This document shows, piece after piece, positions 1 to 6,955 of a DNA stretch of 20,540 bases. The DNA lies in contig JACQCJ010000082.1 of the NCBI GenBank assembly GCA_016201685.1, positions 1 through 20,540 of the forward strand. Reading direction: 5' to 3'. The notes below the pieces were generated by a model that saw only the letters and a program-made list of their open reading frames with translations, was not told where the DNA came from and did not search any database. Position 1 is the stretch's first letter. Each line of letters opens with the position of its first letter. The stretch comes from Candidatus Peregrinibacteria bacterium. Lineage in GTDB: Bacteria > Patescibacteriota > Gracilibacteria > Peribacterales > Peribacteraceae. The translations under genes and the position numbers were made by a program.

Positions 1-102
1 GACTTGAGAATGGATCGTTGTTCCCGGGAGAGCGTCACGGGGCGCGGCAGAGGACCAGGCATCGGATGGGGAGAATGACTGGTTCGTCATCCTACCCGAT
101 TC

Positions 103-318
103 TCAACCAGACGGGAAATTATGATTTGTTGTACTAGTCATGAGCATCAATTCGCCTATCTGCATCCGAGTTAATTTCTTTTCTTTCTCTTTTTTTCCAA
201 ATATTTCATCTCTGATCGTATCGCTGATTGTGACAATCAACTTTTGCTTCAAATTTTCATCCACAAGACCCGCAGCATTGAATTTGCCTGCTATATCGAG
301 AAGCTTTCGTATTTCCAT
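103..318 (-). CDS. Small hypothetical protein (71 aa), possible gene
   Basis: I do not recognise this protein. It is a 71-residue charged frame: an amphipathic N-terminal half (motifs LLDIAGKF and LKQKLIV), a Lys-rich stretch near residues 42-49 (KKEKEKKL) and a final helix-like segment MQIGELMLM. The amino-acid make-up looks protein-like, without the Arg/Pro/Ser excess of antisense frames seen elsewhere here. It lies in DNA clearly more AT-rich than the rest of the window. The ATG at 318 has no clear Shine-Dalgarno site, and an in-frame TGA lies ten codons upstream. A TTGACA hexamer (388-393, minus strand) could be a -35 box but its -10 partner is poor. The gene would be transcribed divergently from the TrmB-like regulator. 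It could be a spurious frame in AT-rich DNA. Confidence 0.4.
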   Translation of the reverse strand: MEIRKLLDIAGKFNAAGLVDENLKQKLIVTISDTIRDEIFGKKEKEKKLTRMQIGELMLMTSTTNHNFPSG

Positions 319-399
319 GAACTCGATTTTACGTCTCTGCAGGGACGATCAAAGCAAAATCCCTATTTCTGGTATATTGTCGTAGATTGTCAAAATCGT

Positions 400-445
400 A
401 TTCAAATGGTCATTTTAATCGAATGTGGATCCATGCCATTTGAAT
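400..445. promoter_or_regulatory. 10-bp inverted repeat upstream of the TrmB-like gene (candidate operator)
   Basis: ATTCAAATGG (400-409) and CCATTTGAAT (436-445) are perfect inverted repeats separated by 26 bp. They end 4 bp before the -35 box of the regulator promoter and sit in the gap shared with the divergent small frame, where an autoregulatory site would be expected. The operator role is inference. Confidence 0.5.
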
Positions 446-449
446 CAAA

Positions 450-478
450 TTGACGATCAGTTCTCGTCAGTATATGCT
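450..478 (+). promoter_or_regulatory. Sigma70-type promoter of the TrmB-like gene
   Basis: TTGACG (450-455), a 17-bp spacer, then TATGCT (473-478). Only six bases separate the -10 box from the GTG at 485, so transcription would begin at or next to the start codon. This is the main reason for choosing GTG 485 over GTG 425. Confidence 0.6.
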
Positions 479-484
479 ATTTCC

Positions 485-1312
485 GTGATTACGAACATCC
501 TGCGATCGTTCCAGCTCAACGAGAAAGAGATCGCGATTTTCACGAAGGTTCTCGAGACCGGCGCGCAGACCGCATCGCGGATCGCGCGCTTGTGCGAGAT
601 GCCGAGGAATACCGTGCGCAGCATTCTCGACGGCCTCGTGAAGAAAGGGTTGATGGTGAAGACGACACGCGCGAACACGCAGTACTACGCCACCGAGAAG
701 AAGGAGAGTCTCATCCGGCTCCTCAAGCATCGCAGAGTTCGGATGGAAGACGAGATCGACATGCAGATCGATCTGCTGGAGAAGTACGGCGAAGAACTCT
801 CGACGCGCCATTGGGCAACAACCAGACCGCGCATCACCTTCTACGAGGGGACTGCGGGGCTGGAGAAAGTGTACGAGGATACGCTGACGGCGCGCAGCGG
901 ACTCAAATCGTGGGCTGCCTACGATGCCCTGATGGCCGCGGACGCCACATACTTCAACAAGTACTTCAAGCGGCGAGCGGCCAAGAACATCGCGATGCGG
1001 TCGATCCATCCCGACACGCCCGCGGCGCGCGAGGGGCAGGCGCGCGACCGCGAGGAGCTGCGGGAGAGCGCGCTCGTGCCCGCGGACAAATTCAACTGGG
1101 TTCCGGAGATTCAGGTGTACAACAACAAAGTGAACATCGCCTCGTGGAAGGAGAAGCTCGGGATCATCATCGAGAGCAAGGAGATCGCCGATGCCATCAC
1201 CGCGATCTTCGATCTGAGTTTCGAAGCCGCCAAGCGCTACGGGAGAGTGACGGTTTTGCACCCGCCGCGCGAACACTCTGCGAAGCACAAATACCATCGT
1301 CAATACACCTGA
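485..1312 (+). CDS. TrmB-like HTH transcriptional regulator
   Basis: A sequence-specific regulator with an N-terminal winged helix-turn-helix: about residues 5-70 from GTG 485, with the TrmB-type pattern of a Leu-rich first helix (FQLNEKEIAIFTKVLETG), recognition region EMPRNTVRSILDGLVKKGL and wing ending near QYYATEKKE. A charged helical linker follows (KHRRVRMEDEIDMQIDLLEKY), then a C-terminal domain of about 170 residues of the kind that binds an effector or dimerises. The frame is open back to GTG 425, but a TTGACG-17-TATGCT promoter points to a leaderless start at GTG 485 (275 aa), which also places the HTH at the usual distance from the N-terminus. The 3' end overlaps the convergent toxin gene by 13 bp. 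TrmB family members are mostly known from archaea as sugar-responsive regulators; the effector here cannot be read from sequence. Confidence 0.82.
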   Translation: MITNILRSFQLNEKEIAIFTKVLETGAQTASRIARLCEMPRNTVRSILDGLVKKGLMVKTTRANTQYYATEKKESLIRLLKHRRVRMEDEIDMQIDLLEKYGEELSTRHWATTRPRITFYEGTAGLEKVYEDTLTARSGLKSWAAYDALMAADATYFNKYFKRRAAKNIAMRSIHPDTPAAREGQARDREELRESALVPADKFNWVPEIQVYNNKVNIASWKEKLGIIIESKEIADAITAIFDLSFEAAKRYGRVTVLHPPREHSAKHKYHRQYT

Positions 1313-1560
1313 TCGTGCGTGCCGACCGCGATCATTAGGACGACCGCATGTCCATCCTCTTCTCGATAGACAATGCGCAGATCATATCCCGCTTCTATCG
1401 CCCGCGCTCCCTCATGCGAACCATGCAATTTGTGATTCCGCAATGAGGGAAGAAATGGATTTTGTTCGAAGATCATCAAAGTTTCCACTGCAGATTTCTG
1501 TTGTATGTGACTCAATTTCCGGAACATGCGCTTGAATTTTGTGCTGTAGCGAACGCGCAT
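1300..1560 (-). CDS. YafQ/RelE-family type II toxin (mRNA interferase)
   Basis: An 86-residue RelE-superfamily protein, the usual length for YafQ-like ribosome-dependent mRNA endonucleases. Visible family marks are the N-terminal STKFKRMFRKL helix, KLHGSHEGARAIEAGYDLRIVYR and the C-terminal VGTHDQVY. By alignment with E. coli YafQ the first catalytic His (HKLHG), the Asp of GYDLR and the C-terminal His of GTHD are kept, while the His preceding the Ile-Glu pair is Ala. The ATG is 2 bp after the TAA of the antitoxin gene, so the two are translated from one message in the usual antitoxin-first order. The end runs 13 bp into the convergent TrmB-like gene. It should cleave mRNA on the ribosome when unbound and be silenced by its RelB/DinJ partner. 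Confidence 0.87.
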   Translation of the reverse strand: MRVRYSTKFKRMFRKLSHIQQKSAVETLMIFEQNPFLPSLRNHKLHGSHEGARAIEAGYDLRIVYREEDGHAVVLMIAVGTHDQVY

Positions 1561-1562
1561 GA

Positions 1563-1850
1563 TTACGAACGAAGATCCTCAATCATCTCATCCATGGACG
1601 AAAAAATTCGAGATACGCGCTTTCCCTGTTTTGCATCTCGAGCGATGCGGTCAAATTCCTTGATCTGTCTGGAAGTAAATTCCTTTCGTGGAGCTTCCAG
1701 AGGAAAAGGAATACCGCCTATATCCGTGACCTTCATGAAGAAGACGCGTATGGCCGTCGGCGTATCGATGCCAATTTTCTTGAAGATCTTCTCGGCGCGC
1801 CGCCGCAGTTTCACATCGATCCGTACCTGGAGATTCTTGTTTGCCATCAT
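1563..1850 (-). CDS. RelB/DinJ-family antitoxin
   Basis: A 95-residue antitoxin with an N-terminal ribbon-helix-helix: a short strand (LQVRIDVKL) then helices through AEKIFKKIGIDTPTAIRVFF, with the DinJ/RelB ending IPFPL near residue 50. The C-terminal half (PRKEFTSRQIKEFDRIARDA onward) is charged and would wrap the toxin. Two ATG codons in tandem at 1850 and 1847 can start it; GGAG lies 10 nt before the first, so 1850 is preferred. It precedes the YafQ-like toxin by 2 bp. RelB-type dimers normally repress their own operon, and two palindromes lie directly upstream. Confidence 0.85.
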   Translation of the reverse strand: MMANKNLQVRIDVKLRRRAEKIFKKIGIDTPTAIRVFFMKVTDIGGIPFPLEAPRKEFTSRQIKEFDRIARDAKQGKRVSRIFSSMDEMIEDLRS

Positions 1851-1865
1851 CGGAATGGTACTCCA

Positions 1866-1894
1866 TGCATATGCACAATGCAATGAAGTTGCAT
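1866..1894. promoter_or_regulatory. Paired palindromes upstream of the antitoxin gene (candidate autoregulatory operators)
   Basis: TGCATATGCA (1866-1875) is a perfect 10-bp palindrome. Three bases further on, ATGCAA-TGAAG-TTGCAT (1878-1894) is an inverted repeat with 6-bp arms. Both share the TGCA core and lie 16-44 bp before the antitoxin start, over its likely promoter (TATGCA on the minus strand at 1866-1871). Ribbon-helix-helix antitoxins usually bind such paired sites; the assignment is inference. Confidence 0.5.
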
Positions 1895-1956
1895 ATCTTT
1901 CAGCCTTTCCTGCCCTTTCTGCCCTCCCAAAAATGGCGTACAATGGAGGGAAATAC

Positions 1957-3051
1957 ATGAAATACCTCTCCACGACCGTCATCGCATGCGTCTGCGCTCT
2001 TGCCCCGATCAGTTTCGCAACGGCGATGGCGCACGAAGTGTATGTGCTCACTCCTGTGCAAGTCCAGGAGGGACTATCGACGAAAATCGATCTGATGCGC
2101 GTCTTCGACAATCCCGAGGATGTGCGGATTTTCTTGGAAGTCACCGCCGCGGTGCTCGTGCTGCTCGTCGTGAACTTCCTTGCACGGCATTCGCAAGCAG
2201 GGCGGAAACTCCACGCACGGCTGAGCGCACTCGAGCCGTACGGAGCGGTGATCGTGCGCGTGACGATCGCGGCTTCGCTCTTCTGCTCGGCGGCGACGGG
2301 AAGCTTCCTCGGACCCGAACTCTCCCTCGCGATGTTGCCGCTCGCAACTGTGCTGCGCTTCGTGCTCTTCATGCTCAGCGGAATGCTCCTTCTTGGGATC
2401 GGGACGGAGATCGCGGCGGCGGTGACGCTCGTGCTCTTTGGGGTCGCCGGATGGATCTTCGGTTGGTACATGATCACCTACGCCAACTATCTCGGGGAGA
2501 TCCTCGTGCTCGTACTCTTCGGCGCGCGCCGATTCTCACTTGATGAACAATGGATCGGATCACTGAAGCGATTCCCCGAACTTCGCCGCTTTGAGTCGAC
2601 GATCGCGCGGGTGTGCTACGGCATCGCACTCTGCTACGCGGCGATCACGATCAAATTCCTCCATCCCGAGCTCACCGTGATGGTCGCGAATCAGTACCAT
2701 CTGACGCAATTCCACTGGCTCTTCCCGTCTGATCCCCTCCTCCTGACATTCGGCGCCGGACTCGCGGAGCTCGCGATCGGCATCTTCATCATCCTCGGCT
2801 TCGAATTGCGCTTGGCGCTCGGGATCAGCCTCTTCTCCATCACGCTCTCGCTCCTCTTCTTCGGCGAATCCGTGTGGCCCCACCTCATGCTCTACGGCAT
2901 TTCCTTGAGACTCTTCTTCGGCGAAGAGCGCTGCACGGTGGATCAGTTCGCGGACGAGCACACGTTGCACATTCTTCGGAAAGAGACCGAACGATGCGGG
3001 TGTAACGAGAAGGGCCTCGCCGGAGGGCAACGCGGCAGAGTCTTGGCGTAG
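1957..3051 (+). CDS. DoxX-like polytopic membrane protein with signal peptide
   Basis: A 364-residue integral membrane protein. Residues 1-25 form a signal peptide ending in AMA, so the mature chain would begin HEVYVLTP. Hydrophobic spans follow at about 58-75, 95-115, 123-147, 150-172, 178-190, 214-233, 262-282, 284-302 and 305-320. The last four spans, with the FGAGLAELAIGIFIILGFELR segment, resemble the four-helix DoxX fold; the short tail holds three Cys (326, 347, 349). DoxX proteins are linked to quinone or redox functions in the envelope, but no reaction can be assigned. The ATG at 1957 has a good Shine-Dalgarno site (GGAGGG, 6 nt away), and TACAAT at 1939-1944 could be a -10 box. The frame is open far upstream, but those codons overlap the antitoxin gene and its promoter. 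It converges on the SLH-like gene with 13 bp between stops. Confidence 0.75.
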   Translation: MKYLSTTVIACVCALAPISFATAMAHEVYVLTPVQVQEGLSTKIDLMRVFDNPEDVRIFLEVTAAVLVLLVVNFLARHSQAGRKLHARLSALEPYGAVIVRVTIAASLFCSAATGSFLGPELSLAMLPLATVLRFVLFMLSGMLLLGIGTEIAAAVTLVLFGVAGWIFGWYMITYANYLGEILVLVLFGARRFSLDEQWIGSLKRFPELRRFESTIARVCYGIALCYAAITIKFLHPELTVMVANQYHLTQFHWLFPSDPLLLTFGAGLAELAIGIFIILGFELRLALGISLFSITLSLLFFGESVWPHLMLYGISLRLFFGEERCTVDQFADEHTLHILRKETERCGCNEKGLAGGQRGRVLA

Positions 3052-3064
3052 AAGAGATTTCGAA

Positions 3065-4546
3065 TCAGGACCAGGGCTTTCGATGTTCGAGATAGCGATA
3101 GAGTGCAACGGCTCCCTCCGTGCGCGTGACGAGATGGAACGGTTCGAAGTGCACGCCATCCGTGTCGAAGAAGGGGTATTGCCCCGCGATGGACGAGAGG
3201 GAGCGCAGAGCAGGCAATGGAGCGAGATCCACGAAAGGAACGGCTGACGTGGGATGCAGATTGCACGCCTTCGCGAACATCAGCACGACATCCGCACGAC
3301 TCACCGCTCCGTGGGCATCGAGGTGCTCCGCCGGACGCAGCGACAGGAGATTGAGCCGGAGCGCGGCAGTGGCGTACGCAGAAAGACCGATGGCATCGTT
3401 CAATCGTGGCACCAGAAATTCCGAGGGACGACACACATCGAGGATGTGCTGGATCGCTTCGATGCTGGTCCAGCCACGTTCTCCGTCGAAGTCCACATCA
3501 CCGGTGTGGACGAGAATCCCTCGACGGCAGAGTTCGAGGACGGCGAATCCGTCTTCGGTCTGGAGATCGATGTCGCGGAAGGGCACGAGATACGAACCCA
3601 TCTGGAGAACGGGATCCCGCATGCCGACGGGCGGAACTTCGCGATCGCCGTTGCAGCGCGAGAGGAACGCCCTGCGCGCGTCTTCTTCGTCCGGCCCGCG
3701 CGGAGCGGAGCTGTTGAGGAGAAGAAGCATGGTGGTGCGAAGGAGCTGGCATGCGGCACGTTCGGGGCGGTACGCAGGAGACGGATAGCAGGTGCCGTAG
3801 TACAAGGCGCGGTGCGATGATGTGTATGTTCCGCCCTGTTGAAGCAGCGCCTTGAGTTGGGTGCAGAAATCGCGCTTGGACGTGAAGGACATTCCTTGAT
3901 CCTTCGCGCAGAGTGAGGCATAGAAAGATGCGGGCAGGTTCGTCGGGGAGATGCTCAACACGTGAGAGAGATTGCTGCAGAGATTGAAAACGTCGCTTCC
4001 GGTTGCGGAAGGAACAATCGACGGTGCATGCCCGCAGAGCCGCGTGAAGAGATACTGATCCTCTTGATACGAGGCATCGTTGGTCGCGCGGAGGTTGGAC
4101 TGCATCCGCTTCTCCAGGAGAGGGCACGTATGCATCAGTTCTTCTTCGGGTGGTGAACAGAAGGCCTGGTAGCTCTCTTCATCCTGCGCGAGCATGTCCG
4201 GATTCTGCGCCGCGCGGTCCTGCTGAACCCGCGAATGCCAATCATCGCAGCTAATCGGCCCCGCGGACGCATCGCTCGGCGGTGAAATCGTTGAAGAGAA
4301 TGCAGGGGAAGTGCTCGTACTCGATTGTGTCTTGACTTTGCTGGACTGCGACGATGCGCTCTTGGCGGAACTCGACGATTGCGCGCTGCGACTCGAAGAA
4401 GTACGGGAGGATCCGGAGGATGCTTTCGCTGACGATTGCTGGGATGATGAAGAATTCGCGGCGAAGACACCCGGCATGAGAAAGAGCACGATCACCGCTG
4501 CAAACACTGCAAGGGAAATCCATCGTGAACAAGAGACTCTGCGCAT
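3065..4546 (-). CDS. Secreted Ser-rich protein with five Cys-pair repeats and three SLH-like repeats
   Basis: A 493-residue exported protein. Residues 1-29 are a signal peptide (Arg-rich start, ISLAVFAAVIVLFLMPGVFA core). Residues 31-90 are a low-complexity Ser/Ala/Lys linker. Residues 98-300 hold five repeats, each opening with Cys plus a Leu- or Trp-bearing helix and closing with Tyr or Leu, 2-3 residues, then Cys; pairs are C100/C130, C141/C171, C190/C213, C228/C253 and C266/C298. The C-terminus (about 322-492) has three divergent S-layer-homology-like units; the clearest reads VSRADVVLMFAKACNLHP then VPFVDL. It is probably attached to the cell surface, with disulfides formed outside the cell. 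An upstream GTG at 4615 is possible, but ATG 4546 gives the proper signal peptide and TACAAA (4600-4605, minus strand) could be its -10 box. The Cys repeat is not one I recognise. Confidence 0.72.
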   Translation of the reverse strand: MRRVSCSRWISLAVFAAVIVLFLMPGVFAANSSSSQQSSAKASSGSSRTSSSRSAQSSSSAKSASSQSSKVKTQSSTSTSPAFSSTISPPSDASAGPISCDDWHSRVQQDRAAQNPDMLAQDEESYQAFCSPPEEELMHTCPLLEKRMQSNLRATNDASYQEDQYLFTRLCGHAPSIVPSATGSDVFNLCSNLSHVLSISPTNLPASFYASLCAKDQGMSFTSKRDFCTQLKALLQQGGTYTSSHRALYYGTCYPSPAYRPERAACQLLRTTMLLLLNSSAPRGPDEEDARRAFLSRCNGDREVPPVGMRDPVLQMGSYLVPFRDIDLQTEDGFAVLELCRRGILVHTGDVDFDGERGWTSIEAIQHILDVCRPSEFLVPRLNDAIGLSAYATAALRLNLLSLRPAEHLDAHGAVSRADVVLMFAKACNLHPTSAVPFVDLAPLPALRSLSSIAGQYPFFDTDGVHFEPFHLVTRTEGAVALYRYLEHRKPWS

Positions 4547-4621
4547 ACGACGATGACCAGGTACGCAATTGCGCGTGTCGTCGCCACGGTACTCCAATGC
4601 TTTGTATGCCTGCACTCCAGT

Positions 4622-5086
4622 TCACGCAAACAGCTTCCGATACTCCCCATACCCCTCCTCTTCCAATCGTTCCTTCGGGATGAATCGCAGGGAGGCGGAA
4701 TTCATGCAGTAGCGAAGCCCCGTGGGTTTGGGACCGTCGGGAAACACATGCCCAAGGTGGGAATCGGCACGTTTGCTTCGCACTTCGGTCCGCGGCATGA
4801 ACAGGTGACGATCCTGGAGTTCCTTCAGATTCCCCGCTTCGAGCGGACAGGTGAAGCTCGGCCAGCCCGTGCCCGAATCATACTTATCGCGCGAGCTGAA
4901 GAGCGGCTCGCCAGAAAGGACATCGACGTAGATGCCGTCCTGGTGATTGTTCCAGTAGGCGTTGTCGAAGGGCGGCTCCGTCCCCTCTTCCTGTGTCACT
5001 TCGTATTCCTTGGGCGTGAGGCGAGATTGCAGTTCGTCGGCAGGGGGCTTCGTGAATGCGCGCCAGTCGTTGTCGGAAGCAGGCAT
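4622..5086 (-). CDS. msrB: Peptide-methionine (R)-S-oxide reductase MsrB, cytosolic
   Basis: A 154-residue single-domain MsrB that reduces methionine-R-sulfoxide in proteins. Diagnostic segments are EYEVTQEEGTEPPF, SGEPLFSSRDKYDSGTGWPSF, TEVRSKRADSHLGHVFPDGP and GLRYCMNSASLRFIP. The catalytic Cys is C127 in RYCMN, and the usual active-site His residues are in SHLGHVF. No zinc-binding CxxC pairs are present, so this is the metal-free form. In Neisseria PilB the resolving Cys is in DSGCGWPSF; here that position is Thr73, while C80 follows the motif and might substitute. No signal peptide is seen with ATG 5086, so it acts in the cytoplasm. The gene is divergent from the DoxX gene at 5234, and its end lies 75 bp before the start of the SLH-like gene on the same strand. 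No Shine-Dalgarno site is evident. Confidence 0.93.
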   Translation of the reverse strand: MPASDNDWRAFTKPPADELQSRLTPKEYEVTQEEGTEPPFDNAYWNNHQDGIYVDVLSGEPLFSSRDKYDSGTGWPSFTCPLEAGNLKELQDRHLFMPRTEVRSKRADSHLGHVFPDGPKPTGLRYCMNSASLRFIPKERLEEEGYGEYRKLFA

Positions 5087-5198
5087 AGGATCAAAAGCAT
5101 GGAGGCAATACGCAATGGAATAAAGATACAAGAAGCAAGAAACAAGATATAAAAAAATCCACTCGTCCAAAAGAGCTGGAAAAGACCTGCAACTCCGG

Positions 5199-5204
5199 TA
5201 CAAT
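5199..5204 (+). promoter_or_regulatory. -10 box of the small DoxX gene
   Basis: TACAAT, matching five of six consensus -10 bases, 29 nt before the ATG. The intervening leader is pyrimidine-rich (TTCCTTCCCCCCTCCTC) with no Shine-Dalgarno site. A convincing -35 box is not visible. Confidence 0.45.
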
Positions 5205-5233
5205 GACTCGTTGATTCCTTCCCCCCTCCTCAC

Positions 5234-5611
5234 ATGTTTCTCTCTTCCCTCTCCGAATACTCCAGTTGGGGGCTCCTGATTCTCCGGCTCACGATCGGCG
5301 CCGTCTTCCTCTATCACTGCCAGGGGAAGGTCAAAGGTCTCATGGGCAACTTCATGATGTTCATCGGGTATGTGGAACTCCTCGGCGGACTCGCGCTCGT
5401 GCTTGGCTTCCTCACGCAGCTCGGGGCATTGGGCCTGGGCATCATCATGCTCGGCGCAATGAAGAAGAAAATGCAGGAGTGGCACGTCCCCTTCGCCGCA
5501 CAGGACAAAACCGGATGGGAATTCGATCTCGTGCTCTTCGGCGGGTGCGCGGCGCTCCTCTTGCTTGGGGGCGGTTCGATCTCCCTCGATGCGATGCTGT
5601 CCGGATTCTAA
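5234..5611 (+). CDS. DoxX family membrane protein
   Basis: A 125-residue protein of typical DoxX length with four hydrophobic spans: about 11-28 (GLLILRLTIGAVFLYHC), 43-60 (GYVELLGGLALVLGFL), 61-76 and 96-112. The GYVELLGGLALVLGFLTQLG segment is the family signature. DoxX proteins sit in the cytoplasmic membrane and have been linked to quinone-dependent oxidation or membrane-associated redox complexes; the substrate cannot be told here. It is divergent from a methionine-sulfoxide reductase, with 147 bp between the starts, suggesting shared response to oxidative conditions (inference). The ATG follows a C/T-rich leader with no Shine-Dalgarno site. Confidence 0.85.
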   Translation: MFLSSLSEYSSWGLLILRLTIGAVFLYHCQGKVKGLMGNFMMFIGYVELLGGLALVLGFLTQLGALGLGIIMLGAMKKKMQEWHVPFAAQDKTGWEFDLVLFGGCAALLLLGGGSISLDAMLSGF

Positions 5612-5668
5612 GTCTTGTCTCTCATCAATGCATTCACGACGTCTTCGACAACGGTGGACGTCGTCTTG

Positions 5669-5740
5669 TTCTCTCGTTCTCTCGTTCTCTCGTTCTCTCG
5701 TTCTCTCGTTGTCTGGTTACGCGTTTGACTGGAGAACGAG
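5669..5740. repeat. Octanucleotide tandem repeat (TTCTCTCG)5 with an inverted copy
   Basis: Five perfect head-to-tail copies of TTCTCTCG occupy 5669-5708, followed by a decayed copy TTGTCTGG (5709-5716). GAGAACGAG at 5732-5740 is the reverse complement of CTCGTTCTC, which occurs at each copy junction, so a stem with variable partner can form. The array lies between the DoxX stop and argJ, 105 bp before the argJ start. It encodes nothing recognisable. Confidence 0.9.
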
Positions 5741-5812
5741 CAAGCACATGGGCTAGAAATTCAAAACGAGAAGCGTAGTGTTGCGTCCACTCGGCGTTTT
5801 GCATTCCTCGTC

Positions 5813-6955
5813 ATGAACGAACCTCCATCGCTTCCCCTCGGATTTTCCCTCGCCAGCGGCAGCATCGGACTGCGGGAAACGCGCGACACCGCCCTCGTGA
5901 CGATGCGAGACGGCGCTACGGCGTCGGCGCTCTTCACCAGGAACTCCTTCCCCGCGGCTCCCATCCTCGTGAACCGGGAGCACCTCTCGCGCTCGAAAAC
6001 GGTGAAGGCCCTCCTCATCAATACCGTTTTTGCGAATGCCTGCACGGGGAACGCGGGACTCATGAAGGCGAAGCGATGCGCCGAAGTCACCGCGGAATGC
6101 GTCGGGTGCGCGATCGAGGAAGTTCTCGTCTTCAGCACGGGCAAGATCGGCTCCCCGCTCCCGCTCGAGAAGTTCGAGAAGGGCATCCCCCTGCTCGCGG
6201 CGAAACCGGACGATGACATTCCAGGCTTCGCGCGGGCGATCCTCACGACGGACACCGTGGAGAAGATCGCGTGCGTGCGGTGCGGGGGCGCGACAGTCCT
6301 CGGATTCGCCAAAGGATCGGGGATGATCTGCCCGGACATGGCGACGATGCTCGCGTTCGTCTTCACCGATGCGCGCATCGAGAAGGAACGGGTGGACGAT
6401 GTGTGGAAGGAGATCTGCGACGAGACGTTCAACCGCATCTCCGTGGACGGATGCGAATCGACCAACGACGCCGCAGTCGTCGTTGCAGGTCAGAAAATTC
6501 CCGTGGCGGAGAGTGACCTCAAGGGGGCGCTGCACACCGTGGCCGAGAGCCTGGCGATCCAGATCGCGCGCGATGGGGAGGGGGCGACGATGCTTGTGAC
6601 CTGCAAGGTGACCGGAGCGGCCTCCGCGACGGAAGCGGCGGCAATGGCGCGGCGGATCGTGTCGTCGGATCTGGTCAAGTGCGCTGCGCACGGGCACGAC
6701 CCCAACTGGGGGCGAGTGATGAGCGCTGTGGGATCCCTGCATGAGAACATCGATCCTCGTACCGTCCGCGTCTCGTTCAATGACACCATCGTCTGGGACA
6801 GAGGTACCGCTCCAGCCATCGATGCGGAGACGATTTTTTCGCGATCTGATCTGATCATCACCGTCGATCTGCGCCGAGGTGCGGCGAGGGCGCTGTCCTG
6901 GGGCTGCGATCTCTCGCATGTCTACGTCGATATCAACGCCCACTACCAAACGTGA
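5813..6955 (+). CDS. argJ: Glutamate N-acetyltransferase / amino-acid acetyltransferase ArgJ
   Basis: ArgJ moves the acetyl group from N-acetylornithine to glutamate, releasing ornithine and regenerating N-acetylglutamate; some members also use acetyl-CoA. The 380 residues match the family length (about 390-410). Marks are NACTGNAG (75-82), the oxyanion-hole segment STGKIG (108-113), and KGSGMICPDMATML (167-180), in which Thr178 is the nucleophile exposed by self-cleavage after Ala177. Later segments GHDPNWGRVM and the C-terminal DLSHVYVDINAHYQT are also typical. It is the first gene of a tight operon: its TGA overlaps the GTG of argC by 4 bp. No Shine-Dalgarno site precedes the ATG (leader GCATTCCTCGTC). 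Confidence 0.95.
   Translation: MNEPPSLPLGFSLASGSIGLRETRDTALVTMRDGATASALFTRNSFPAAPILVNREHLSRSKTVKALLINTVFANACTGNAGLMKAKRCAEVTAECVGCAIEEVLVFSTGKIGSPLPLEKFEKGIPLLAAKPDDDIPGFARAILTTDTVEKIACVRCGGATVLGFAKGSGMICPDMATMLAFVFTDARIEKERVDDVWKEICDETFNRISVDGCESTNDAAVVVAGQKIPVAESDLKGALHTVAESLAIQIARDGEGATMLVTCKVTGAASATEAAAMARRIVSSDLVKCAAHGHDPNWGRVMSAVGSLHENIDPRTVRVSFNDTIVWDRGTAPAIDAETIFSRSDLIITVDLRRGAARALSWGCDLSHVYVDINAHYQT

Noticed and set aside
71..110. Interleaved repeats GAGAAT/ATTCTC and CTGGTT/AACCAG that could form a pseudoknot
   Set aside because: The arms are only 6 bp and no gene or RNA context supports them; chance occurrence is likely.
425..484. GTG 425 as the start of the TrmB-like regulator
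   Set aside because: The codons would overlap the inverted repeat and the TTGACG-17-TATGCT promoter; GTG 485 fits both the promoter and the HTH position. It is not excluded.
1462..1956. N-terminal extension of the DoxX-like protein by 165 codons
   Set aside because: Those codons lie antisense to the toxin-antitoxin genes; ATG 1957 has a Shine-Dalgarno site and starts a proper signal peptide.
1851..2477. Upstream extension of the antitoxin frame to about 304 codons
   Set aside because: The extra codons run antisense to the DoxX-like gene and through the antitoxin's own operators; the antitoxin family length is about 90 aa.
5669..5716. The octamer array as a CRISPR
   Set aside because: The units are 8 bp, directly adjacent and have no spacers; no cas gene is in the window.
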